Shown here: piece by piece, positions 53,638 through 62,770 of the stretch
How positions within the stretch are numbered: position 1 is the first letter of the stretch
Layout of the letters: the number at the start of each line of letters is the position of its first letter
NCBI GenBank assembly: GCA_020161015.1
Contig: JAIUOT010000014.1
Span: 1-64,000, forward strand
DNA from: Actinomycetota bacterium
GTDB taxonomy: Bacteria; Actinomycetota; Actinomycetes; Propionibacteriales; Propionibacteriaceae
Direction of reading: 5' to 3'
Length of the DNA stretch: 64,000 nt
The notes under the pieces: model-generated
What the model was told of the DNA's origin: nothing
The model's database searches: none
Seen by the model: only the letters and a program-made list of their open reading frames with translations
Made by a program: the position numbers and the translations under genes

Positions 53638-54795
53638 TCAGGCGCGGGCGTGGATGCCGGCCAGCTGGGCGGCCCCGACGATCTCGGCGCGACGCCCCAG
53701 GCCCGCAGACATGACCTGCACCGCGCCGGAGGTGGCCGGCTGGGCGAAACGGTTGACCGAGGCGCGGACGCCGTCGATCAGCGGCTTGCCCGAGGAACCC
53801 AGCTCGCCGCCGATGATCAGGGCCGTCGGGTTGAACAGGTCGCACAGCCCGGCGAGGACGGCGCCGAGCGAGCGACCCGCCTCGTTGAGGATGCGGGCAG
53901 AGATCGGGTCGTCGAGGGTGGCCAGGTCGATCGTCTCCGGATCGAGGTGGGGATGGGTGTGGCTGAGCTGCTCGCGGACGGACGGCACGGAGATGACGGC
54001 CTCGAGGCAACCGCGGTTGCCGCAGCGACACAGCTCGGGGCGCCCGGCGATGATGATGTGGCCGATCTCTCCGGCGAACCCCGACCCGCCCTGGTAGAGC
54101 TGGCCGTTCACGACCAGGCCGGCGCCGATCCCGTGGGACGCCTTGATGTAGAGGAAGTCGCGGTGCCCGCGTCCGGCCCCCCGGTGCAGCTCGCCGAGGG
54201 CGCCGACGCTCGCGTCGTTGCCCACGACGGCGGGCACGCCCAGTCGCCGCTCGAGCTCCTGCACCGGGAACATGCCGGCCCAGTTGGACAGCGTCGTGGT
54301 CGAGCAGACCAGGCCGGTGGCGTCCTCGATCGGGCCGGGGACGCCGGCGGCGACGCACGACAGCGACGTGACGCCGTTGCGGGCGCACAGTTCTTCCAGC
54401 AGCCGGACGGACTCGTCCAGGCCGCGGGTGGGGGAGAGGTCGACGTTCACGGGGATCGTGATCTGGTCGACCAGCGCGCCGGTGTCGTCGCCCAGCCCGA
54501 CGGTGAGGTGGCGGTGGCCGAAGTCGATCGCGCCGGTGCGGGTACCGGTCGGCACGGCGTTGAGGATCGAGCCGGGACGCCCGCTGCCCGATCCCCGGCC
54601 CTTCGCCACGAGGGCCGACTCGGAGATCCGTCCCTCGGTCAGCAGCCGGGCCACCGCGTGGCCAACGGTGCTGCTGGGGAGGCCGGTGAGCTCGACCAGC
54701 GCCGAGCGGGTGAGGTCGCGGTGGTCGCGGATGAGGGCAAAGACCTCATCCCGGGTTCGATCCCGCAGCGAGGTGCGGCCCGTCGACGGCGACAT
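53638..54795 (-). CDS. ROK-family transcriptional regulator
   Basis: The product is 385 residues. An N-terminal winged helix (RDEVFALIRDHRDLTRSALV then SSTVGHAVARLLTEGRI) precedes the sugar-kinase-like ROK domain. This has FGHRHLTVGL, the GNDASVGALGE aspartate and the zinc motif CRCGNRGCLEA following GEIGH. It likely binds a monosaccharide and controls the divergent transporter operon, as XylR/NagC types do. The intergenic DNA carries a strong promoter and AT-richer sequences that could be its operator. Confidence 0.92.
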   Translation of the reverse strand: MSPSTGRTSLRDRTRDEVFALIRDHRDLTRSALVELTGLPSSTVGHAVARLLTEGRISESALVAKGRGSGSGRPGSILNAVPTGTRTGAIDFGHRHLTVGLGDDTGALVDQITIPVNVDLSPTRGLDESVRLLEELCARNGVTSLSCVAAGVPGPIEDATGLVCSTTTLSNWAGMFPVQELERRLGVPAVVGNDASVGALGELHRGAGRGHRDFLYIKASHGIGAGLVVNGQLYQGGSGFAGEIGHIIIAGRPELCRCGNRGCLEAVISVPSVREQLSHTHPHLDPETIDLATLDDPISARILNEAGRSLGAVLAGLCDLFNPTALIIGGELGSSGKPLIDGVRASVNRFAQPATSGAVQVMSAGLGRRAEIVGAAQLAGIHARA

Positions 54796-54898
54796 AGGGG
54801 GAGCATAGGCCCCGTCGTCGTGCGATTCAACGCCTCTGGGCGGCTGATTTGACCGATCATGGAATGAAAACGATTCGATAACGAGGCGGAAACGACCG

Positions 54899-54927
54899 TT
54901 GACAGGGATAAAGAGGGTTCATAGTCT
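54899..54927 (+). promoter_or_regulatory. Promoter of the sugar ABC transporter operon
   Basis: A perfect -35 (TTGACA, 54899-54904), a 17-base spacer and the -10-like TAGTCT (54922-54927). It lies about 95 bases ahead of the TTG start. Just upstream, 54862-54884 is an AT-richer stretch (GAATGAAAACGATTCGATAA) that may hold the ROK or LacI-type operator. Confidence 0.5.
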
Positions 54928-55021
54928 GCGGAAAGAGCGGTTCATTCCACGTGGGTGGGCCCTCCGTCCGAACAGCGTCGTCGACCGGTGGTCCAGTCCG
55001 CCACCAGAACCGGAGGAACCG

Positions 55022-56581
55022 TTGGCCAACGAGTCCGACCTGATCCTGGAGATGCGGGACATCTCCAAGGAGTTCCCCGGCGTCAAGGCCCTCGACGGCG
55101 TCTCGCTGAGGGTCCACAGGGGTGAGATCCACGCCATCTGTGGCGAGAACGGTGCCGGCAAGTCGACCCTGATGAAGGTCCTCTCCGGCGTCCACCCGCA
55201 CGGCACCTACACCGGCGAGATCTTCTACAACGGGCATCTCGCCACCTTCAACAACATCCGCAGCAGCGAGCACGCGGGCATCGTGATCATCCACCAGGAG
55301 CTCGCGCTGATCCCGGAGCTGTCGATCACCGAGAACATCTTCCTCGGCAACGAGGTCCGTGGCCGCTTCGGGGTCGACTGGGTCGCGGCGCGCCAGCGCG
55401 CGCGCGAGCTGATGGAGCGGGTCGGCCTCCAGGACGACCCCGACACCCAGATCAAGAGCATCGGTGTCGGCAAGCAGCAGCTGGTCGAGATTGCCAAGGC
55501 CATCAGCAAGGACGTGAAGCTGCTCATCCTCGACGAGCCCACGGCCGCGCTCAACGAGACCGACTCGGCCCACCTGCTCGACCTGATCCGCGAGTTCAAG
55601 AGCCACGGCATGACCTGCATCATGATCAGCCACAAGCTGAACGAGATCGCCGCCATCGCCGACTCGATCACCATCATCCGCGACGGCCGGAGCGTCGAGA
55701 CCATCGACGTGCCCCCGGGGGAGCGGGTCGACGAGGACCGCATCATCCGGGGCATGGTGGGCCGCGAGCTCACGTCCCGCTACCCCGAGCACACCTCGCA
55801 CGCCGGTGAGGTCATGTTCGAGGTCAAGGACTGGACGATCCGGCACCCGGAGGTGACCGAGCGGCTGGTCTGCAAGGGCTCGAACTTCTTCCTCCGGCGC
55901 GGCGAGATCGTCGGCTTCGCCGGCCTGATGGGCGCCGGACGCACCGAGCTGGCCCGCTCGCTGTTCGGTCGCTCCTACGGCACCTACGTCAAGGGCCAGA
56001 TCTTCCTCGACGGCAAGGAGATCTCGCCGAAGACCGTCGAGCAGGCCATCGAGCTGGGCCTGGCCTACGTCACCGAGGACCGCAAGGTGCTCGGGCTGAA
56101 CCTCCTGGATGACATCCGCACCACCGTGGTGTCGGCGGAGCTGCACCAGATCTCGCCGAACGGGGTGGTCGACCGCAACGCCGAGTTCATGGCCGCGGAG
56201 AAGTACCGCAAGGAACTGCGGATCAAGACGCCGAACGTCAACGAGGGCGTCGTGAAGCTCTCCGGCGGGAACCAGCAGAAGGTCGTCGTGGCGAAGTGGC
56301 TGTTCACCGAGCCCGAGGTGCTGATCCTCGACGAGCCCACCCGCGGCATCGACGTGGGGGCCAAGTACGAGATGTACGGGATCATGAACGCCCTCGCCGA
56401 CCAGGGCAAGGCGATCATGATGATCTCCTCCGAGCTGCCCGAACTGCTGGGCACGTGTGACCGCATCTACACGGTCAGCCAGGGTGCCATCACCGGGTGC
56501 CTGGACGTGGCCGAGGCCACCCAGGAGGACCTGATGCGGCTGATGACCCTCATCCCGAACACCACCAAGAGCGCAGCCTGA
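55022..56581 (+). CDS. mmsA: Multiple-monosaccharide ABC importer ATP-binding protein
   Basis: The product is 519 residues from a TTG, chosen because GGAGGAACC lies just upstream. It holds two ABC domains. The first has Walker A GENGAGKSTLMKVLSG, signature SIGVGKQQLVEIAKA and Walker B LLILDEPTAAL. The second has the degenerate P-loop GLMGAGRTELARSLFG with Walker B VLILDEPTRGID, as in AraG/MmsA. It energises uptake of sugars brought by the ChvE-like protein. The permease gene is 19 bases downstream. Confidence 0.95.
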   Translation: MANESDLILEMRDISKEFPGVKALDGVSLRVHRGEIHAICGENGAGKSTLMKVLSGVHPHGTYTGEIFYNGHLATFNNIRSSEHAGIVIIHQELALIPELSITENIFLGNEVRGRFGVDWVAARQRARELMERVGLQDDPDTQIKSIGVGKQQLVEIAKAISKDVKLLILDEPTAALNETDSAHLLDLIREFKSHGMTCIMISHKLNEIAAIADSITIIRDGRSVETIDVPPGERVDEDRIIRGMVGRELTSRYPEHTSHAGEVMFEVKDWTIRHPEVTERLVCKGSNFFLRRGEIVGFAGLMGAGRTELARSLFGRSYGTYVKGQIFLDGKEISPKTVEQAIELGLAYVTEDRKVLGLNLLDDIRTTVVSAELHQISPNGVVDRNAEFMAAEKYRKELRIKTPNVNEGVVKLSGGNQQKVVVAKWLFTEPEVLILDEPTRGIDVGAKYEMYGIMNALADQGKAIMMISSELPELLGTCDRIYTVSQGAITGCLDVAEATQEDLMRLMTLIPNTTKSAA

Positions 56582-56600
56582 GCTGCGGGGAGAGACAACG

Positions 56601-57878
56601 ATGGAAGCTCTGAAGAAACTGTTCGGTGGCAGCCTGCGCCAGTTCGGCATGCTGTTCGTCCTGGTCGCGCTGGCGATCTTCTTCCACCTCATGACCGGCG
56701 GCCTGGTCATCACGCCGACCAACCTCATGAACCTCATCAACGGCAACAGCTACGTGCTGGTGCTGGCCATCGGCATGGTGATGGTCATCGTCATCGGCCA
56801 CATCGACCTGGCCGTCGGCTCCGTGGCGGCCTTCGTCGGCATCGTCGTGGCGATCGCAATGCGCGACTGGGGCATCCCGTGGTGGGCAGGCGTCCTGCTC
56901 GGCCTCGCCATCGGTGCGCTGTGTGGCGCCTGGCAGGGCTTCTGGGTGGCCTACATGGGCATCCCCGGCTTCATCGTGACCCTGGCCGGCTACATGTTCT
57001 TCCGTGGCGCCAACCAGTTCATCGGCAAGTCGCTGACCGTGCCGGTGCCCAAGGACTTCCAGTACCTGGGCGCGGGCTACCTGCCGGAGTGGGGCCCGAA
57101 CACCGGCATGAACAACTCCACGCTGCTGCTGGGCCTGATCACGATCGCCGTCCTGGTGTGGATGCAGCTGCGGAACCGCCGTGCGCTGATCAAGGTGAAC
57201 GCCGAGGTCCCGCCGTTCTGGGTGACCATCGTCCGGATCGCGCTGCTGGCCGTCGTGGTCGGCTGGCTGACCTGGATGTTCGGCTCCGGCCGTCCGGGCA
57301 CCTCCTTCCCCGTCCCCGGCCTGATCCTGGCCGCGCTGGTGATCCTCTACACGTTCGTCACCCAGCGCACCGTCACCGGTCGCCACATCTACGCCGTCGG
57401 TGGCAACCGCCTCGCGGCGGAGCTCTCCGGCGTCAACACCCGGCGCACGTACTTCCTGGTCATGCTGAACATGTCCGTGCTGGCGGCGTTCGCCGGCATC
57501 ATGTTCGTCGGCCGCTCCACCGCGTCCGGCCCGTTCGACGGCGTGGGCTGGGAGCTGGACGCCATCGCCGCCGTGTTCATCGGTGGCGCGGCGGTCTCCG
57601 GCGGCGTGGGCACGGTGATCGGGTCGATCATCGGTGGCCTGGTGATGGCCGTGCTCAACAACGGCCTGCAGCTGATGAGCGCCGGTTCCGACGTCACCCA
57701 GATGATCAAGGGCCTGGTCCTGCTGGCCGCCGTCGCCCTCGACGTGTGGCAGAAGCGCCAGGGCAAGGCGTCCATCACCGGGATGTTCGCCCGCAACAAG
57801 GAGGCCGCGACCACCACGCCGGCCGAGGCCGGCCTGCTCGAGGAGCAGGCGGGCGCCAACCCGACCGAGATGCGCTGA
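56601..57878 (+). CDS. mmsB: Multiple-monosaccharide ABC importer permease
   Basis: The product is 425 residues with about 10-12 membrane helices. YVLVLAIGMVMVIVIGHIDL followed by AVGSVAAFVGIVVAIA is the usual AraH/RbsC motif. FIGGAAVSGGVGTVIGSIIG is the conserved coupling region. It forms the pore of the importer with MmsA. The C-terminus has a short cytoplasmic tail after VALDVWQKRQGK. Confidence 0.94.
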   Translation: MEALKKLFGGSLRQFGMLFVLVALAIFFHLMTGGLVITPTNLMNLINGNSYVLVLAIGMVMVIVIGHIDLAVGSVAAFVGIVVAIAMRDWGIPWWAGVLLGLAIGALCGAWQGFWVAYMGIPGFIVTLAGYMFFRGANQFIGKSLTVPVPKDFQYLGAGYLPEWGPNTGMNNSTLLLGLITIAVLVWMQLRNRRALIKVNAEVPPFWVTIVRIALLAVVVGWLTWMFGSGRPGTSFPVPGLILAALVILYTFVTQRTVTGRHIYAVGGNRLAAELSGVNTRRTYFLVMLNMSVLAAFAGIMFVGRSTASGPFDGVGWELDAIAAVFIGGAAVSGGVGTVIGSIIGGLVMAVLNNGLQLMSAGSDVTQMIKGLVLLAAVALDVWQKRQGKASITGMFARNKEAATTTPAEAGLLEEQAGANPTEMR

Positions 57879-57971
57879 GCAGACGGTCACGCAAGACTTC
57901 CCGGCCACGCAGGGGTGGCCGGGTGGAACCGGGAGAGCCAAGTCGGCTGCCGGAAGAAGAAAGAGGTAGGG

Positions 57972-59081
57972 ATGAAGAAGTTCGCTAAGGCTGCGGTTGT
58001 GCTCGCGGCCGCGGGCGCTTTGGCTCTGACCGGCTGTGGCGGGGGTCGCACCGAGACCCCGGCCGCCAGTGGCAGTGCATCGGGTGCAGCAGCCGGGTTC
58101 GCCAAGGACGCCGTCATCGGCGTGGCGATGCCGCAGAAGACCTCCGAGAACTGGGTCCTCGCGGAGAAGCTGTTCAACGACGGCCTCACCACCGCCGGGT
58201 TCAAGGGCACGGTGCAGTTCGCCAACGGCGGCGTGACCGAGCAGCAGAACCAGATCACCGCGATGATCGAGAAGGGCGCGAAGGTCCTGATCGTGGGCGC
58301 CATCGACGGCTCCCAGCTGGGCACCCAGCTCGCCGCGGCGAAGCAGGCCGGCATCACCGTGATCGCCTACGACCGCCTGCTCACCAACACCCCGGACGTC
58401 GACTACTACGTCGCGTTCGACAACTACAAGGTCGGCGTGCTCCAGGGCACCGCGCTGCTCGATGGCCTCAAGGCTCGCAAGGGCGACAAGACCAAGTGGA
58501 ACGTCGAACTGATGGCCGGCTCGCCGGACGACAACAACGCCAAGGTCTTCTTCGACGGCGCCATGAGCGTCCTTCAGCCGAAGATCGACGACGGCACGCT
58601 GACCGTCCTGTCGAAGCAGACCACCTTCGAGCAGGTCGTCACCCAGGGCTGGAAGGCCGAGAACGCGCAGAAGCGCTTCGACACCGTGCTCTCCGGCTTC
58701 TACCAGAAGGCCGACCTCGACGGCATCCTCTCCCCGAACGACACCCTGGCCCGCGCGGCCATGGCTTCGGTGGACGCCGCCGGCAAGCCGCTGCCCGTCG
58801 TGACCGGCCAGGACTCCGAGGTGGAGTCGGTCAAGTCGATCATGGCCGGCAAGCAGTACTCGACCATCTTCAAGGACACCAACCTCCTCGTCGCCCAGTC
58901 CATCAAGATGGTCCAGGCGCTGCAGGCCGGTGGCACCCCTGAGGTCAACGACACCAAGTCCTACGACAACGGTGTCAAGGTCGTCCCGTCCTACCTGATC
59001 GCCCCGGTGATCGTGACCAAGGACAACGCTGCTGAGGTCTACGCCAACGACGCCACCCTCGGTCCGCTGACCAAGGGCTGA
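57972..59081 (+). CDS. chvE: ChvE-like sugar-binding lipoprotein of the importer
   Basis: The product is 369 residues, with AGAGGTAGGG just upstream. The signal ends with LALTGC, so the mature protein is lipid-anchored outside the membrane. The periplasmic-binding fold runs from VIGVAMPQKTSENW to PSYLIAPVIVTKDN. It includes ITAMIEKGAKVLIVGAIDGS and ITVIAYDRLLTNTPDVDYYV, which match the ChvE/xylose-binding group. It probably binds an aldopentose or glucose-type sugar. A strong hairpin follows 15 bases later. Confidence 0.94.
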   Translation: MKKFAKAAVVLAAAGALALTGCGGGRTETPAASGSASGAAAGFAKDAVIGVAMPQKTSENWVLAEKLFNDGLTTAGFKGTVQFANGGVTEQQNQITAMIEKGAKVLIVGAIDGSQLGTQLAAAKQAGITVIAYDRLLTNTPDVDYYVAFDNYKVGVLQGTALLDGLKARKGDKTKWNVELMAGSPDDNNAKVFFDGAMSVLQPKIDDGTLTVLSKQTTFEQVVTQGWKAENAQKRFDTVLSGFYQKADLDGILSPNDTLARAAMASVDAAGKPLPVVTGQDSEVESVKSIMAGKQYSTIFKDTNLLVAQSIKMVQALQAGGTPEVNDTKSYDNGVKVVPSYLIAPVIVTKDNAAEVYANDATLGPLTKG

Positions 59082-59096
59082 TCGTCCCGCACGCAC

Positions 59097-59126
59097 GGTG
59101 CCGGGTCCCTTCGGGGGCCCGGCACC
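59097..59126 (+). terminator. Terminator of the sugar transporter operon
   Basis: Two 13-base arms, GGTGCCGGGTCCC and GGGGCCCGGCACC, pair with one G-T pair across TTCG. TGCCGTTT follows. It sits 15 bases after the chvE-like stop. Confidence 0.85.
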
Positions 59127-59190
59127 TGCCGTTTCCGGGCTCTGTCGCCCGCGTCCGTGGGTCGGGCGCAGCTCCCGCCGTCGCCGGCGA

Positions 59191-59370
59191 GCCTGGACCG
59201 CCGAGCGCACGCCTCCGACGTCCAGGGCCCGCCTGCCCCGCCGAGCGCCCAGCCTCCGGAGTCGAGGGCCAGCCTCCGGTGTCGAGTGCCCGCCTCCGGT
59301 GTCGAGGGCCAGCCTTGATGCCGAGGGCCAGTGCACCGGTGCTGGCCCTCGGCCGTAACGCTGGCCCTGG
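59191..59370. repeat. Intergenic 20-bp repeat array B1 with palindromic hinge
   Basis: Seven units at exact 20-bp spacing start at 59191 (GCCTGGACCGCCGAGCGCAC) and end near 59330, the clearest being AGCCTCCGGTGTCGAGTGCC-like. At 59323-59350 a 28-bp near-perfect palindrome with arms GAGGGCCAG and CTGGCCCTC reverses the direction, and an inverted unit follows to 59370. There is no gene between 59082 and 59660 on either strand. Confidence 0.85.
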
Positions 59371-59469
59371 GGGGTGACGGACCGGGCGACGACGGCGGAC
59401 GCACGCAGGTCGTGGACGGCGGCGGTCCGTCCATCTGATGGAGGTCCTGATCCGCCGGTACGCGTCATT

Positions 59470-59620
59470 CGGCATCGAGGGCCAGCCTTGATGCCGAGGG
59501 CCAGTGCGCAGGTGCTGGCCCTCGGCCTTAGCGCTGGCCTTCGGCGGGGAAGGCTGGCCTCGACGTAACGCTGGCCCTCGGCCTTAACGCTGGCCCTCGG
59601 CGGCGAAGGCTGGCCTTCGA
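59470..59620. repeat. Intergenic 20-bp repeat array B2
   Basis: The same architecture as B1: a forward unit, then a 28-bp palindrome (59496-59523) with arms GAGGGCCAG and CTGGCCCTC, then several inverted units such as GGCCTTAGCGCTGGCC and GGCCTTAACGCTGGCC. A 33-bp stretch running into the palindrome is identical to array B1. Confidence 0.85.
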
Positions 59621-59660
59621 CGGGGCGGACGCGCGGCGACAGGGCGGGACGAGGACCGCC

Positions 59661-60149
59661 TCAGCGGGCGACGCCACACGCGGCGGCGGCGTCCACCAGG
59701 GACTGCTTCAGGGCGGCGCGCTGGGCGTCGGTGAGGCGTCCGAAGGGACGGGTGAGCTCCGTGCCGGCGAGGCACTGCTGCTGCTCGACGCTCAGGGACG
59801 CCCAGCCGAAGCCCAGGCGGTCGCGCCCGGCGAGCTTGTCGGGAAGTTCGACCCCGCACTCCTTCAGCGCGGCGCGCACCTGGCCGGCGAGCTCGGTGCG
59901 CTGGGCATCGCTCAGCGCGCCCTTGGGACGCTGGAGTCCCGCGTCGGCGAGGCACCGGCGCTGGTCAACGGTCAGGGCACGGTAGAACCAGGCCACGCCC
60001 GCGCCCCGGGACGCCGCCGTGCCCGCGGCCGTGGACGCGGTGGGCGACGGTGTCGGCGTGGACGGGTCCGCTGCGGCCTGGCCGGCGTACAGGACGCCTC
60101 CGGCGACCACGACGGCGGCGCCCGCGACGATGGACCTGACGAACCTCAT
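59661..60149 (-). CDS. Secreted protein with duplicated two-cysteine domain
   Basis: The product is 162 residues. An N-terminal signal peptide ends near AGQAAADPS (about residue 27), followed by a Ser/Thr/Pro-rich linker. Two copies of a helical unit follow, residues about 58-103 and 118-161. Each has L-S/T-x-x-Q-x-x-C-L-A, then a DAQR-led helix, then a second cysteine, exactly 32 residues after the first (C66/C98, C126/C158). Each unit probably makes one disulfide. No family is recognised. It lies alone, opposite the two-component system, with 136 bases between their starts. Confidence 0.78.
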   Translation of the reverse strand: MRFVRSIVAGAAVVVAGGVLYAGQAAADPSTPTPSPTASTAAGTAASRGAGVAWFYRALTVDQRRCLADAGLQRPKGALSDAQRTELAGQVRAALKECGVELPDKLAGRDRLGFGWASLSVEQQQCLAGTELTRPFGRLTDAQRAALKQSLVDAAAACGVAR

Positions 60150-60285
60150 GACTTCCCCTCCCGGTGTGCTTTCGTGACGAGCCTGGCGGCCCCGGCTGGA
60201 GTCGGCGTCAAGGAAAGCTGGAGATCTGCTGGAAGCCGGTGCGGGTCGGCTCGTCCGCGGTGGCGCTTGCTGGCATCTTGTACCC

Positions 60286-60972
60286 GTGGAGACAGCCGGC
60301 CCCCGCGTGCTCGTGGTTGACGACGAGGAGAACATCTCGTTCCTCGTCGGCGCAGCCCTGCGGCTCCAGGGCTGCACGGTGGAGTCCGCCGCCACCGGAG
60401 CGGCGGCGCTGGCCGCGGCCGCCACGCTCGACCCGCAGGTCGTCGTGCTCGACATCCAGCTGCCCGACCTCGACGGCTACGAGGTGCTGCGCCGGCTGCG
60501 CGCTACGGGCAGCCAGGCGGCGGTGATCTTCCTGACCGCGCGCGGGACGACGTCCGACCGCGTACGCGGGCTGACCTCCGGCGGCGACGACTACGTGGTG
60601 AAGCCCTTCGCGCTGGAGGAGCTGGTCGCGCGCGTCCAGGTGGCGCTGCGACGCCGCGGCGGCCAGCCGGAGCCGTCCCGCTGGCAGGTGGCCGACCTGG
60701 TGCTGGACGCCGACGCCCACCGGGTCTGGCGGGGCGGGCGCGAGCTCACGCTGTCCGCCACCGAGTTCAAGCTGCTCGCCTGCCTGATGGCCAACGCCGG
60801 ACGCGTGGTGACCCGCGGCCAGATCCTCGACCAGGTCTGGCAGTACGACTTCGGTGGCGAGTCGGCGATCATCGAGTCCTTCATCTCCAGCCTGCGCAAG
60901 AAGGTGGACGCCCAGGAGCCGCGGCTGATCCACACGGTGCGCGGCATCGGGTACGCCGTCCGGGAGTCGTGA
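60286..60972 (+). CDS. OmpR-family response regulator
   Basis: The product is 228 residues from a GTG. The receiver has VDDEEN, the phospho-acceptor aspartate in VVVLDIQLPD and the lysine in DDYVVKPFAL. The winged-helix effector has ELTLSATEFKLLACLMANA and SFISSLRKKVDAQEPRLIHT. It overlaps its kinase partner by one base. It resembles PrrA/TcrA-like regulators, target unknown. Confidence 0.94.
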   Translation: METAGPRVLVVDDEENISFLVGAALRLQGCTVESAATGAAALAAAATLDPQVVVLDIQLPDLDGYEVLRRLRATGSQAAVIFLTARGTTSDRVRGLTSGGDDYVVKPFALEELVARVQVALRRRGGQPEPSRWQVADLVLDADAHRVWRGGRELTLSATEFKLLACLMANAGRVVTRGQILDQVWQYDFGGESAIIESFISSLRKKVDAQEPRLIHTVRGIGYAVRES

Positions 60973-62324
60973 TGACCCTGCGCCGCCGGCTCGTCGTGGC
61001 GATCAGCACGCTGCTGGTCGTCGTCGCGCTGGCGTTCGCCGGCGTGGCCCTCGTGCAGCGGTCGTACCTCGTCTCGCAGGTGGACGAGCGCCTCCGCGTC
61101 CTCTCGGCGAACACGAAGGCGCTGGTCGCGGTCTCCACCCGGGCGGAGGCAGGGACGGGCGCCGCAGCAGACCTGCTCACCGACGTCTACGTCGGCATCC
61201 ACAAGCTGAACGGGACGCTGAACACGGTGCTCGCCCCCGACGCGGAGCCGGGCCTGGTGCCGGTGCTGCTGGGCAACGAGCGGGACGCCGGCCCGGTGAC
61301 CCGTGCCACGACCGGGGGGTCGGGCGAGCGGGTCCGGCTGGTCGAGGCGCCGCTGGCCCAGCGGACGGTGGTCGTCGCCCTGTCGATGGACGGGGTGGAG
61401 GCGGCCTCGCGCCGGCTGGTCATCGCCCTCGGGCTGGCGTGGCTCGCGGTGGCGGCGATCACCCTGCTTGTGAGCTACTGGGTGGACCGGCTGGGGTTGC
61501 GCCCGATCGCCCGGCTGACCGCGGCGGCAGAGCACGTCACCGCCACCGGGGGACGCGACCCCGTCCTTGTCGAGACCGACCACCCGGCGACGGAGGCGGG
61601 ACGGCTGGGGGCCGCCTTCAACGCGATGGTCACCACCACGTCCGCCGGCCAGGAGCAGCTGCGCCGCTTCGTCGCCGACGCCAGCCACGAGCTGCGGACG
61701 CCGCTGACGACCCTGCGGGGCTACTCCTCGCTCTACGCCCAGGGCGGCCTGGTCGGCGAGGAGCAGGTTGCGGACGCGATGCGCCGGATCAACGCGGAGG
61801 CCGGTCGCATGGGACGGATCGTCGACGACCTGCTGGACCTGACGGCGCTGAGCGACGGCGCCGCGCTGGACCTGCGTCCGCTCGAACTGGGCGAGGTGCT
61901 GGAGGACCTGGCCGCCGACCTGCGGGTGCGTGAGCCGGGACGCCGGGTGACCGTCCAGCGGTCGGGGGCCACCGGCGTGCTGGCCGACTCCGACCGTCTT
62001 CGCCAGGCGCTGACCGCCCTGGTGGCCAACGCGGTGAAGTACTCCGACGACGGCACGCCCGTCACCCTCTCGGCCGAGCAGCGGGGACCCGTGGTCCGTG
62101 TCCTGGTTGCCGATCGCGGTCGCGGCATCCCGCCCCAGGAGCTGCCCCGGGTGTTCGACCGCTTCTACCGGGTGCGGGACACCGGTGAGCGGGGGTCCGG
62201 CCTGGGCCTGGCCATCGTGGCGGCCATCGTGACCGCGCACCGGGGGCGCTACGGTGTGGACTCCGTCCCCGGTCATGGCTCGACGTTCTGGATCGAGCTG
62301 CCGGGTCGTCCCGCACGGCCCTGA
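60972..62324 (+). CDS. Sensor histidine kinase
   Basis: The product is 450 residues from the ATG at 60972; a GTG one codon earlier is equally possible. Two membrane helices flank an extracellular sensor of about 130 residues, without recognisable motif. A HAMP segment, the H-box DASHELRTPLTTLRGYSSLY and the ATP-binding motifs NAVKYSDDG, DRGRGIPP and GSGLGLAIV follow. It is the partner of the upstream regulator. Signal unknown. Confidence 0.94.
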   Translation: MTLRRRLVVAISTLLVVVALAFAGVALVQRSYLVSQVDERLRVLSANTKALVAVSTRAEAGTGAAADLLTDVYVGIHKLNGTLNTVLAPDAEPGLVPVLLGNERDAGPVTRATTGGSGERVRLVEAPLAQRTVVVALSMDGVEAASRRLVIALGLAWLAVAAITLLVSYWVDRLGLRPIARLTAAAEHVTATGGRDPVLVETDHPATEAGRLGAAFNAMVTTTSAGQEQLRRFVADASHELRTPLTTLRGYSSLYAQGGLVGEEQVADAMRRINAEAGRMGRIVDDLLDLTALSDGAALDLRPLELGEVLEDLAADLRVREPGRRVTVQRSGATGVLADSDRLRQALTALVANAVKYSDDGTPVTLSAEQRGPVVRVLVADRGRGIPPQELPRVFDRFYRVRDTGERGSGLGLAIVAAIVTAHRGRYGVDSVPGHGSTFWIELPGRPARP

Positions 62325-62348
62325 CCGGCGGGCGACGCAGCGTTCGTG

Positions 62349-62364
62349 ATACCCTAGGGGGTAT
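62349..62364 (+). promoter_or_regulatory. CsoR/CstR-type operator before the thioredoxin gene
   Basis: The 16-bp palindrome ATACCCTAGGGGGTAT matches the pattern bound by CsoR-family repressors (ATACCC, four bases, GGGTAT). It sits 18 bases ahead of the thioredoxin start codon, with AAGGAG in between. Confidence 0.75.
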
Positions 62365-62381
62365 ACAGAGAAGGAGTTCGC

Positions 62382-62759
62382 ATGGCCACCACCACCCTGA
62401 CCGCCGCCAACTTCGAGCAGACCGTGTCGGACAACGACATCGTGCTCGTCGACTTCTGGGCCGCCTGGTGCGGACCGTGCCGGATGTTCGCGCCGGTGTT
62501 CGAGGCGGCCTCGGAGCAGCACCCCGACCTGGTGTTCGGCAAGGTCGACACGGAGGCCGAGCGTGAGCTCGCCGGTGCCGCCCGGATCATGTCCATCCCG
62601 ACCCTGATGGTGTTCCGCGAGGGCATCCTCGTCTACGCCCAGCCCGGCGCGATGCCCGCGCCCGCGCTGGAGGAGCTGATCGGCGCCGTCCGCGCCGCAG
62701 ACATGGACGCCGTTCGCGCCGAATTGGCCGAGCAGCAGGCCGCGGAGACGACCGCATGA
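62382..62759 (+). CDS. Thioredoxin-like protein
   Basis: The product is 125 residues with AAGGAG six bases upstream. The active site is AAWCGPCRMFAP, the aspartate in the VLVDFWAAW strand, and the cis-proline in SIPTLMVFREG. It is a cytoplasmic thiol reductant without signal peptide. The operator upstream and the CstR-like gene downstream suggest it is induced by persulfide or copper stress and could reduce persulfidated proteins. Confidence 0.93.
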   Translation: MATTTLTAANFEQTVSDNDIVLVDFWAAWCGPCRMFAPVFEAASEQHPDLVFGKVDTEAERELAGAARIMSIPTLMVFREGILVYAQPGAMPAPALEELIGAVRAADMDAVRAELAEQQAAETTA

Positions 62760-62770
62760 GCCCCTCGGCC

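Noticed and set aside
48721..59620. The 20-bp repeats as a CRISPR array
   Set aside because: Units lie directly next to each other without unique spacers, run in both directions, and no cas gene is in the window.
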